9,446 bases of DNA from Fulvivirga aurantia (lineage in GTDB: Bacteria > Bacteroidota > Bacteroidia > Cytophagales > Cyclobacteriaceae), in NCBI RefSeq assembly GCF_009711475.1, contig NZ_SMMD01000818.1, positions 1-9,446 on the forward strand, read 5' to 3'. The notes below the pieces were generated by a model, which ran no database searches, was not told the DNA's origin, and saw only the letters and a program-made list of their open reading frames with translations. The position numbers were made by a program, and so were the translations under genes. This document shows positions 1 through 5,094 of the stretch, piece by piece. The stretch's first letter is position 1. Every line of letters starts with the position of its first letter.

Positions 1-353
1 AAATTTTTGAGATTAAGCTGGCTGATTTTTCACAGACCCAGCTTACGAATATTACCGGTTTTAACGGTCTTCCTGAATATTCCCCTGATGGGAAGCAAAT
101 CGCCTTTCACAGTTGTGACAACACGGTTTGCGATATTTACCTGATGAATGCTGATGGAACTGACCTTGTAAATCTCACCAATGGTGTGGATGATAACCGA
201 TGGCCAAGGTGGTCTCCAGACGGCAAGTGGATTGCGATTACTAAAACAATAAATAAAAACTCTGAGATATACTTTTTATCACCTGAGGGTGAAGCAAAGC
301 CGGTCATTACCTCCCCTCATCGTGATGAAATAGCCATTTTTAAACCTCAGTGA
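1..353 (+). CDS. TolB-like PD40 beta-propeller protein, C-terminal part (5' end outside window)
   Basis: The open frame enters from the left edge (first complete codon at base 3) with no stop before TGA at 351-353, so the gene is 5'-truncated by the window. The visible 116 residues contain two PD40/WD40-like blades. One has EYSPDGKQIAF followed by DIYLMNADGTDLVNLT, the other RWSPDGKWIAI followed by EIYFLSPEGE. This SPDGK...I.F...IY....G pattern is the hallmark of TolB-type beta-propeller repeats. In Bacteroidota such repeats occur in periplasmic TolB-like proteins, DPP-IV-like peptidase N-domains and PD40 lipoproteins. No peptidase domain follows, so this is a propeller end rather than a peptidase. 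An ATG at 144 lies mid-propeller and is not a credible start. Two Cys, in HSCDNTVCD, could form a disulfide if the protein is exported. The last 14 bp overlap the convergent acyltransferase gene. The propeller call is secure; the specific role is unknown. Confidence 0.85.
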   Translation, partial: IFEIKLADFSQTQLTNITGFNGLPEYSPDGKQIAFHSCDNTVCDIYLMNADGTDLVNLTNGVDDNRWPRWSPDGKWIAITKTINKNSEIYFLSPEGEAKPVITSPHRDEIAIFKPQ

Positions 354-1197
354 TCGTAGGCTTTTTGAGTTTCCATCGTCTGTGGGACCACATATAACCA
401 GCTGGATCACTTTTTATAAGCTTTTCGGTTTCTTCCACATAGCGATCTAAAATTTGATGCCCTTCTTTACTGTAAGGTGGGTCAGATAATTTGATGAGCT
501 CAACCGTATACTTACCCCTACTCTGCCTTTCTACTTTAAAAAAATAGGTGGGGAACTGGCCGATTTTAGCAATCTGTTCCGGCCCTAGAAAGAATGCAGT
601 GTCTTTATTCAAAAAAGTTGTCCAATATTTAGGAGCATGTGCTCTCGGGGATTGATCTGCCACAATTCCCAATGCTCGCAACCTGTCTTTAGTCTTAACA
701 ATAGCCCGCAGGATTCTGCTTTTCTCAATGGGTTTGCCTCCAAACCTGCTCCGTGCATTCAACATTAATTTATCGTATTTGTCATTCGACAAGCGCTTAT
801 AAACCGCATCAACAGGAAAAGGCAAAACAACACAACCTACTTGTAGCGCCCACTCCCAGTTAAATTGATGTGAAGCTATGACAACTATCGATTGAGCAGC
901 ATCTGCGTGATGTTGCACATCAGGTACATTCACAAACTTGACATGCTTTAAGAGTTCTTCTTTAGAGATCGTGATACCTTTAAGAGTCTCCACCAGATAT
1001 TGCGTAAATCGCTTATAATATTCTTTTTCTATTACCTTAAGTTCGGCATCACTTTTTTCAGGAAATGAATTTCTCAGGTTATTAACAACCACCTTTTTGC
1101 GATAGCCTACAATGTAGTATGCAAATAAATAAAGCACCTCTGCAATGAGATAAAGCACAGAAAGCGGTAAACGAGAAAGAAGCTTGATCGCAAACAT
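340..1197 (-). CDS. Lipid A biosynthesis acyltransferase, LpxL/HtrB family
   Basis: 285 aa, close to the family's usual length of about 290-310. Residues 5-31 are hydrophobic and serve as the N-terminal inner-membrane anchor. The catalytic HX4E motif is SHQFNWE with H110 and E115 (family consensus GHxGNWE). Further family features are the YKRLSNDKYDKLM stretch near 133-145, DQSP at 181-184, the FLNKDTAFFLGPEQIA block near 195-210, and a C-terminal YMWSHRRWK (268-276) that corresponds to the usual W-x-H-RRF/WK. The family transfers an acyl chain from acyl-ACP to a lipid A precursor or a related lipid at the cytoplasmic face of the inner membrane. Some Bacteroidota relatives acylate other lipids, so the substrate is inferred. 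The start ATG at 1197 is the only option: an in-frame stop lies about 20 bp upstream and the next Met is residue 145. The gene stands alone, convergent with the TolB-like gene and divergent from the SDR gene. Confidence 0.9.
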   Translation of the reverse strand: MFAIKLLSRLPLSVLYLIAEVLYLFAYYIVGYRKKVVVNNLRNSFPEKSDAELKVIEKEYYKRFTQYLVETLKGITISKEELLKHVKFVNVPDVQHHADAAQSIVVIASHQFNWEWALQVGCVVLPFPVDAVYKRLSNDKYDKLMLNARSRFGGKPIEKSRILRAIVKTKDRLRALGIVADQSPRAHAPKYWTTFLNKDTAFFLGPEQIAKIGQFPTYFFKVERQSRGKYTVELIKLSDPPYSKEGHQILDRYVEETEKLIKSDPAGYMWSHRRWKLKKPTITEV

Positions 1198-1202
1198 TGT
1201 GG

Positions 1203-1210
1203 CAAAATTA
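1203..1210 (-). promoter_or_regulatory. Bacteroidota -7 element (TAATTTTG) of the acyltransferase gene
   Basis: Read on the minus strand this is TAATTTTG, a perfect match to the TAnnTTTG consensus. It ends only 5 bp before the ATG at 1197, so transcription would begin at or next to the start codon, giving a leaderless or near-leaderless mRNA. I find no TTG -33 box 17-19 bp upstream, so the site is tentative. Confidence 0.4.
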
Positions 1211-1253
1211 GCTATTTAAACCTACCACGAAAGTGATCTGTGTTAACTAATAG

Positions 1254-1281
1254 TTGCCTCCAACAATTCTTTTTAATTTAG
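1254..1281 (+). promoter_or_regulatory. Candidate promoter of the SDR gene (TTG-N17-TAATTTAG)
   Basis: A TTG at 1254-1256 is followed after 17 bp by TAATTTAG at 1274-1281, which matches TAnnTTTG at all but one defined position. The predicted transcription start near 1287 would leave a leader of about 22 nt before the ATG at 1310. Spacing and location fit a Bacteroidota housekeeping promoter. Confidence 0.45.
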
Positions 1282-1309
1282 CAGCCACATAACAAGATAT
1301 CCAGATAGC

Positions 1310-2116
1310 ATGAAAGATAAGGTTGTAGTAATAACTGGTGGTTCATCAGGAATAGGTAAAGCACTTGCAGAAGTTTTTGGGGCGCAGGGCTCAAAAATTT
1401 TAATCACCGGAAGAAACCAGGAGACTCTCGATAAAGCTGTATCAGAACTAAAAGGAAATGGAATTGATATCGTTGGCTTCCAGGCCGACACGAGTAAGGA
1501 GGAAGATAATAAGCTTATGGCAGAACACGCCATTAAGACTTTTGGTAAAATAGATATTTTAATCGCTAATGCCGGTATTTCAATGCGTGCGCTTATCGAA
1601 GATGTAGACCTGGATGTGATCAAGCGGGTCATGGACATAAACTTTTATGGAGCCGTTTATGCCACAAAATACTGTCTGCCTTCTATAAAAGAAAACAAAG
1701 GCTCTGTTATAGGCATTTCGTCAATTGCCGGATATCGTGGCTTACCTGGTAGAGCTGGTTACTCTGCTTCTAAATTTGCCCTAAATGGGTTTTTGGAAGT
1801 GCTAAGAACTGAAATGTTTAAAACAGGTGTACATGTATTGACAGCCTGTCCCGGATTTACAGCTTCTAACATCAGAAAAAAATCTCTTGTGGCCGATGGG
1901 TCTCATCAAGGGGAGTCTCCTAGAAAGGAAGAGAAAATGATGACTGCAGAAGAGTGTGCACAGCACATTTATAAGGCTACCAAAAAGAGAAAAAAGGTGC
2001 TAGTACTTACCGGACAGGGAAAAATGACGGTTTTTCTTAATAAGTGGTTTCCTGGTTTTATGGATAAAATGGTCTACAATGTAATGGCCAAAGAAGATGA
2101 CTCACCTCTTAAATGA
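1310..2116 (+). CDS. Short-chain dehydrogenase/reductase (classical SDR)
   Basis: 268 aa, typical of classical SDRs (about 250-280). The Rossmann cofactor motif TGGSSGIG is at 9-16. NAG is at 87-89, and the catalytic tetrad reads N111, S138, Y151 and K155 (YSASK at 151-155). PGFT follows at 181-184. The first strand-helix unit is followed by ITGR with R35, a residue that in this family usually favours NADP(H) over NAD(H); that is inference. The C-terminal region (205-268) is basic and hydrophobic, with KKRKK at 225-229 and FLNKWFPGFMDKMVY at 242-256. It may associate with a membrane, as in DHRS7-like SDRs. The substrate cannot be read from sequence. The ATG at 1310 is preceded by a plausible promoter and directly precedes the TGGSSGIG strand. 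The gene ends 44 bp before the next + gene, which has its own -7 element. Confidence 0.93.
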   Translation: MKDKVVVITGGSSGIGKALAEVFGAQGSKILITGRNQETLDKAVSELKGNGIDIVGFQADTSKEEDNKLMAEHAIKTFGKIDILIANAGISMRALIEDVDLDVIKRVMDINFYGAVYATKYCLPSIKENKGSVIGISSIAGYRGLPGRAGYSASKFALNGFLEVLRTEMFKTGVHVLTACPGFTASNIRKKSLVADGSHQGESPRKEEKMMTAEECAQHIYKATKKRKKVLVLTGQGKMTVFLNKWFPGFMDKMVYNVMAKEDDSPLK

Positions 2117-2133
2117 TTATTGGCTCATTTTAT

Positions 2134-2141
2134 TATATTTG
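2134..2141 (+). promoter_or_regulatory. Bacteroidota -7 element (TATATTTG) upstream of the 167-aa gene
   Basis: TATATTTG is a perfect TAnnTTTG match, 19 bp before the ATG at 2161, which places the transcription start near 2147. No correctly spaced TTG lies upstream (the nearest is only 11 bp away). The downstream gene could also be reached by read-through from the SDR gene. Confidence 0.4.
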
Positions 2142-2160
2142 TGTGGTCGATTAATTCAAA

Positions 2161-2664
2161 ATGGTTCAGAAGTATTTTCCTTTCGATAAAAACTACATTC
2201 TAGAAAAAGCGCAGCTTGACAATGAGGAGCGCATGGTAGTTTACATGATCAACTTTGTAAAGGCTTACTATCAGGCAAACCATAACCCACTCGGCCTGGA
2301 AGATGCTACCATGATTACAATTAATGCGCACGAAACTACATATACCGATAGACTGAGTGAGTTTTATAAAAACCTGGCAGGTATCTATCGCTATAAATTT
2401 GGGGATAATCAACTAGAGTTCCTTTTTGATGGCACCGATCATTACGAGAAGTATGTGAAAGATTGGAAAGCCAACTTTAAAGAATGGTTGCTGGAATTCT
2501 GCGCAAAGCCAAATTTCATAAAGGCCATTCTGGAGCTAACTGTTTTTTACCCTGAAGATAGAAAAGCACTTCTTGCCGGCAATCGCATGAAAGTTTTCAT
2601 CGAGCAGCACTTTGCCCTTAAGCTATACAAGTACAAAGGTATAGTTGAAATGAAAGTGGCGTAG
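2161..2664 (+). CDS. Hypothetical cytoplasmic protein, 167 aa
   Basis: I do not recognise this family. There is no signal peptide or membrane segment, and the protein is predicted soluble and largely helical. It is rich in aromatic residues, for example KYFPFDKNYI near the N-terminus, a Y/F-rich stretch near 75-100, and FALKLYKYKG near the C-terminus. One Cys lies in LLEFCAKP. A GLEDATMITINAHETTYTDRLSEFY region in the first half looks like a helix-strand transition but matches no catalytic motif I know. The start ATG at 2161 follows an AT-rich leader without a Shine-Dalgarno sequence, usual for the phylum. A perfect -7 element sits just upstream. The frame is uninterrupted over 504 bp with non-repetitive composition, so it is almost certainly a real gene. 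Its position after the SDR gene on the same strand, with a 44-bp gap, allows cotranscription but does not establish a shared function. Confidence 0.8.
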   Translation: MVQKYFPFDKNYILEKAQLDNEERMVVYMINFVKAYYQANHNPLGLEDATMITINAHETTYTDRLSEFYKNLAGIYRYKFGDNQLEFLFDGTDHYEKYVKDWKANFKEWLLEFCAKPNFIKAILELTVFYPEDRKALLAGNRMKVFIEQHFALKLYKYKGIVEMKVA

Positions 2665-2729
2665 GGCAATTTTAAGTACTGGGTATATAGTATTTAGAAG
2701 TAAGTGGTAAGATTCCAGATTTAGATTTA

Positions 2730-2891
2730 ATGAGTACTATTTTAAATAAAAAGCAATTGGAGATCTTGATTACAAGTGTCATAGGCCTCGCCCTTATTTC
2801 ACTTGTTTACCCTCTTCCCAGCATTGGCACGCTCTTCATCGTTTTTGCATTGCCTGTTTTTGCAGCTTTGGTGATAGCAAGAAGTAAATAA
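2730..2891 (+). CDS. Small two-helix membrane protein, 53 aa
   Basis: ATG at 2730, TAA at 2889-2891, with an in-frame stop (TAG 2688-2690) upstream. The protein has a short polar N-terminus with KK at 7-8. A hydrophobic helix at about 12-27 ends in a Pro-rich turn (YPLPSIG, 27-33), and a second hydrophobic helix at about 34-50 ends in ARSK. This lysine-rich end, helix, Pro/Gly turn, helix, basic end is what a hairpin miniprotein of the inner membrane looks like, with both termini probably cytoplasmic by the positive-inside rule. Antisense or random frames rarely give such a balanced pattern, but the coding call rests on this pattern alone. No homologue is recognised and no convincing promoter is visible in the 65-bp gap upstream. 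The gene converges on the acylphosphatase gene. Confidence 0.6.
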   Translation: MSTILNKKQLEILITSVIGLALISLVYPLPSIGTLFIVFALPVFAALVIARSK

Positions 2892-2939
2892 ATTAGGATT
2901 TATTAATCTAACACCTCAAATCTAAATTCTAAAATCTCA

Positions 2940-3209
2940 TTATCTCCTAACCTCAAACCTCTCAAAACCTACAACCTCTCCTACCTCAAAGTGTACATTC
3001 TCTACACGTGCCTGTGAGGGGCCTTGCTTACACCAATCTATCAGTTCGTCAAGAGATTCTCTGGGGCCTTCAGCCTCGATATATACGGTGCCATCTGACC
3101 GGTTTTTGACCCAGCCGATTATTTTAAGTGATTCGGCTTTTTCTTTTGTACTTGCCCGATAAAACACGCCCTGTACTCGTCCACTTACGGTGATGTTGTA
3201 ATGCTTCAT
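2940..3209 (-). CDS. acyP: Acylphosphatase
   Basis: 89 aa, the standard size of the single-domain acylphosphatase family (EC 3.6.1.7), which hydrolyses carboxyl-phosphate mixed anhydrides such as acetyl phosphate or 1,3-bisphosphoglycerate in the cytoplasm. The phosphate-binding cradle VSGRVQGVFYRAS is at 8-20 with catalytic Arg18. The second signature GWVKNRSDGTV is at 32-42 with catalytic Asn36. The C-terminal strand GFERFEVRR matches the expected final beta-strand. The ATG overlaps the TGA of the upstream deoC gene by 4 bp (ATGA, 3206-3209), so translation is probably coupled and the two genes share a transcript. The stop lies 48 bp from the end of the convergent 53-aa gene. The family call is secure; the physiological substrate is not known for most bacterial members. 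Confidence 0.95.
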   Translation of the reverse strand: MKHYNITVSGRVQGVFYRASTKEKAESLKIIGWVKNRSDGTVYIEAEGPRESLDELIDWCKQGPSQARVENVHFEVGEVVGFERFEVRR

Positions 3210-3856
3210 TTACTTTTCACTATTTCTATACCCGAAGAAGTACCTAATCTATCAGCTCCGGCCTTGATCATAGCTATGGCGTCATCATGAGTTTTGATGC
3301 CACCAGAAGCTTTAATACCGACATTGGAAGGAAGGTTTTCTCTCATCAATTTAATGTGCTCGACCATAGCTCCGGCTGATGCAAAACCAGTAGATGTTTT
3401 AACAAAATCAACCCCAGCATCTGCGCAAAGCTTACAGGCTTTTATAATTTCTTCGTCAGTAAGCAGTGCTGTCTCTATTATAACCTTCAATATTTTATAC
3501 TCGTCATGCACCAGTTTGCTGCACTTGGCAAATTCTATTTTAGGCCAAGGCATGCCGTCTTTTATGGCTGAGACATTCATAACCAGGTCTATTTCATCGG
3601 CTCCATCTCTAAGTGCTAGTTTAATCTCTTCAACTTTTGTCTCAGTCATGTTATAGCCAAGCGGAAAGCCTGCTACCGTTACCAGTTGTATGTCTGCCTC
3701 CCCAATTTCTCTAGACGCTCTTTTCACCCAAAAGGGTGGTACGCATACACCTAGAAAATTGTGTGTTTTGGCTTCTTTAACAAGTAGGTCTACATCTTTG
3801 CCTGTAATAGTCGGCTTGAGGTTGGTGTGCTCAATAAATCGGTTGATATTTTGCAT
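3206..3856 (-). CDS. deoC: Deoxyribose-phosphate aldolase
   Basis: 216 aa, in the usual range for bacterial DeoC (EC 4.1.2.4). It cleaves 2-deoxyribose-5-phosphate to acetaldehyde and glyceraldehyde-3-phosphate in deoxynucleoside catabolism and adopts a TIM barrel. The N-terminal signature appears as IEHTNLKP (8-15), with Glu where IDHTLLKP is common. The active-site residues can be placed by motif: D90 in DEIDLVMN, the Schiff-base lysine K153 in FVKTSTGF, and the proton-relay lysine K182 in GIKASGGIKT. These correspond to D102, K167 and K201 of the E. coli enzyme. The phosphate-binding end GADRLGTSSG (200-209) is intact. The enzyme should therefore be active. It overlaps acyP by 4 bp and is the first gene of that two-gene unit. 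No other deo gene is in the window. Confidence 0.96.
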   Translation of the reverse strand: MQNINRFIEHTNLKPTITGKDVDLLVKEAKTHNFLGVCVPPFWVKRASREIGEADIQLVTVAGFPLGYNMTETKVEEIKLALRDGADEIDLVMNVSAIKDGMPWPKIEFAKCSKLVHDEYKILKVIIETALLTDEEIIKACKLCADAGVDFVKTSTGFASAGAMVEHIKLMRENLPSNVGIKASGGIKTHDDAIAMIKAGADRLGTSSGIEIVKSK

Positions 3857-3989
3857 GGTAGAATATAGACAAAATACCGGTGTTTTTTGTTGTGACTTAT
3901 TGAAAAATATAGACTATAGCACACACCGATATACTCAAAATAACACCAAGGGCCCTGAGTGATTCTTTCTGTCAAACCCAAGGGATTAG

Positions 3990-4002
3990 AACATCGAATG
4001 TT
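3990..4002. repeat. Short palindromic tract in the deoC upstream region
   Basis: AACATCGAATGTT is a perfect 5-bp inverted repeat around a 3-nt centre. It lies inside a tract with related words (GAAC, GAATGTTGAATAATGAAC). It sits between the start of deoC and the end of the basic-protein gene on the minus strand. It could be a remnant of a dispersed intergenic repeat or a minor hairpin. There is no T-tract, so it is not a standard terminator. Confidence 0.3.
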
Positions 4003-4024
4003 GAATAATGAACCCCGAAATTAT

Positions 4025-4417
4025 TTAGTGCACTATCTTACACTCTTTGCAGAATTTGCGTTTACCAGGTGGGCGTTTTTTTGGCTTGCGTTTATGGCCG
4101 AAGTATGATGGATCTGAGTATTGGGGTTTTTGCATCTCGCGCTCCATTTTCTTACGCTTTTTAGCGTTAGCCTCCATGAGGTCGTAAAATATCTCACGTT
4201 TATCTTTGAGCTGTTTATTAAATATACTCCTAAAAGACTTTTTCTTGCTTTTATTTCTGTTTCCCTTCTTTACCATCTGCTGCTTTTGCTGCTGCAGTGG
4301 TGTAAAGGGCTCGAAGGAATTGGCTCTTTTTTCGTTCTCCTTATTTGACTTTTTATCCTGGCTATTACCAGATAAAGCCAATAGACAACAAATAGAAATT
4401 AGAAAAAGATACTTCAT
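4025..4417 (-). CDS. Small exported lysine-rich protein with C-terminal CxxC
   Basis: 130 aa, unknown family. Residues 1-20 form a signal peptide: K2, a hydrophobic core LFLISICCLLAL, then SGNSQ. Neither Cys in the core sits in a proper lipobox, so signal peptidase I cleavage near residue 20 is more likely than lipidation. The mature 110 residues are extremely basic: I count 36 Lys/Arg against 12 Asp/Glu. The order is a charged low-complexity linker (21-35), a PFTPLQQQKQQ segment (37-47), a basic stretch (50-60), a predicted helix with FNKQLKDKREIFYDLMEANA (66-85), a KKRKK cluster, YFGHKRKPKKRPPGKRK (105-121), and a final FCKECKIVH with C123, C126 and H130. That end could bind a metal or form a disulfide, but it is not a CxxCH haem site. 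It follows a nuclease-fold gene on the same strand but has its own strong promoter. Binding to nucleic acid or polyanionic envelope material is speculation. Confidence 0.75.
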   Translation of the reverse strand: MKYLFLISICCLLALSGNSQDKKSNKENEKRANSFEPFTPLQQQKQQMVKKGNRNKSKKKSFRSIFNKQLKDKREIFYDLMEANAKKRKKMEREMQKPQYSDPSYFGHKRKPKKRPPGKRKFCKECKIVH

Positions 4418-4456
4418 TAGACTTTAAACTGATGCTTACTTAGCACGTGATAAGCC

Positions 4457-4484
4457 CAAATTTATTGTAAGATAAAAGATACAA
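4457..4484 (-). promoter_or_regulatory. Bacteroidota promoter of the basic-protein gene (TTG-N17-TAAATTTG)
   Basis: On the minus strand TTG (4484-4482) is followed by exactly 17 bp and then TAAATTTG (4464-4457), a perfect TAnnTTTG. This is the best promoter match in the window. The start of transcription should fall near 4451, giving a leader of about 34 nt to the ATG at 4417. It shows the 130-aa gene can be transcribed independently of the nuclease-fold gene upstream. The -33 region overlaps the palindrome ACAATTGT (4481-4488), which could also be bound by a regulator. Confidence 0.6.
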
Positions 4485-4492
4485 TTGTAAAA

Positions 4493-4975
4493 TTAATACA
4501 TGGCTTTGGGTTTCAACATCGTTTGTTGTCTACGATGTACCCATGGTGGAGTAGGGTTGTCTTCATTCCAGAGACCTGTTTTAGAAGATTTAGCCTGAGC
4601 TTCAATTGTTCCAAGATCAACCTCTTTTGGACTAGCCCATGCCATGCCGTTTTTCAATAGTTCTTCGTGCAACTGAGAACCGTTTTTCAATTTTATGGTA
4701 GCTAGCTTATTGCCCCATCTGTCTTTTCCCTTAATCTCGACAGTTACTTTCTTCTTGTATACGAGCTTTTTGGTAAATAAGTGAGCCTCATTTCCAAAGT
4801 GTTGACTTAATTCCGGACAATCAACCTCTTTGAGCATCACTTTGACTAAGCCTTCTTCTTTAGACTCTATCTCTAGTGTATTGCCATCAATTACATTTAC
4901 CACCTTTCCCTCAAAATTACTGGGGTAAGACTGTGCAGTTATTGCCAATATGCATGTTAGAAATACCTTAAACAT
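4493..4975 (-). CDS. Exported staphylococcal-nuclease-fold (SNase-like) protein with degenerate active site
   Basis: 160 aa. Residues 1-16 are a signal peptide ending near TAQS, so the protein is predicted periplasmic or secreted. The rest is one SNase/thermonuclease domain: VVNVIDGNTLEI (25-36), VMLKEVDCPE (46-55), the helix FGNEAHLFTKKLV (60-72), KDRWGNKLATIKL (84-96), the helix LHEELLKNGMAWA (102-114), SEAQAK-like EAQAKSSKTGLW (125-136), and a C-terminal PPWVHRR found in many thermonuclease-family proteins. Aligned by motif with staphylococcal nuclease, the Asp at D19, D40 and the general base E43 are kept (D30, D52, E55). The ligand D21 is Asn (N32), and the catalytic arginines R35 and R87 are Met (M47) and Asn (N89). 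Fold assignment is firm; nuclease activity is doubtful. Its ATG is directly preceded by CGGAG with no spacer. Neighbours on the same strand also encode exported proteins. Confidence 0.88.
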   Translation of the reverse strand: MFKVFLTCILAITAQSYPSNFEGKVVNVIDGNTLEIESKEEGLVKVMLKEVDCPELSQHFGNEAHLFTKKLVYKKKVTVEIKGKDRWGNKLATIKLKNGSQLHEELLKNGMAWASPKEVDLGTIEAQAKSSKTGLWNEDNPTPPWVHRRQQTMLKPKAMY

Positions 4976-4983
4976 CTCCGTAA

Positions 4984-5018
4984 AACTTGTAGTGATATAA
5001 CCATTAATACGACAAGTT
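4984..5018. repeat. Inverted repeat upstream of the SNase-like gene
   Basis: AACTTGT (4984-4990) and ACAAGTT (5012-5018) form a perfect 7-bp inverted repeat with a 21-bp spacer, ending 8 bp before the ATG of the SNase-like gene. It could be a two-half-site operator or, in RNA, a stem-loop close to the start codon. The long spacer and lack of a T-tract argue against a terminator for the TPR gene. Confidence 0.3.
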
Positions 5019-5034
5019 GTTCAGAGGTCACTAT

Positions 5035-5042
5035 CAAATAGA
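5035..5042 (-). promoter_or_regulatory. Weak -7-like element (TCTATTTG) for the SNase-like gene
   Basis: On the minus strand TCTATTTG differs from TAnnTTTG at one defined position. It would give a leader of about 54 nt carrying the inverted repeat at 4984-5018. No TTG is found at the expected distance, so the gene may instead be read from the TPR gene, whose stop lies 119 bp upstream. Confidence 0.22.
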
Positions 5043-5094
5043 CAGTCAGCGTTTATTGCATATATGATGTTGGTATTACAGGACGAACGGTATT

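Noticed and set aside
1273..1638. Open frame on - opposite the SDR gene, with hydrophobic stretches
   Set aside because: It is antisense to a well-supported SDR with all catalytic motifs and has serine/leucine-rich composition typical of a shadow frame.
2893..2911. Bidirectional terminator between the 53-aa gene and acyP
   Set aside because: TTAGGATT...AATCTAA pairs only with a bulged G, is all AT-rich and has no T-tract; too weak to call.
3936..3943. -7 element for deoC (TTATTTTG on -)
   Set aside because: One defined position mismatches and no TTG lies at 17-19 bp; a comparable near match at 3870-3877 is equally unconvincing.
3294..3962. Two open frames on + opposite deoC
   Set aside because: deoC is intact with all active-site residues; the antisense frames show no domain, no signal and no upstream element.
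4031..4053. CxxCH haem c site in the basic exported protein
   Set aside because: The sequence is CKECKIVH, with Lys rather than His after the second Cys.
4385..4417. Lipoprotein signal for the basic protein
   Set aside because: Cys10 and Cys11 lie within the hydrophobic core without a small residue at -1, so no valid lipobox is present.
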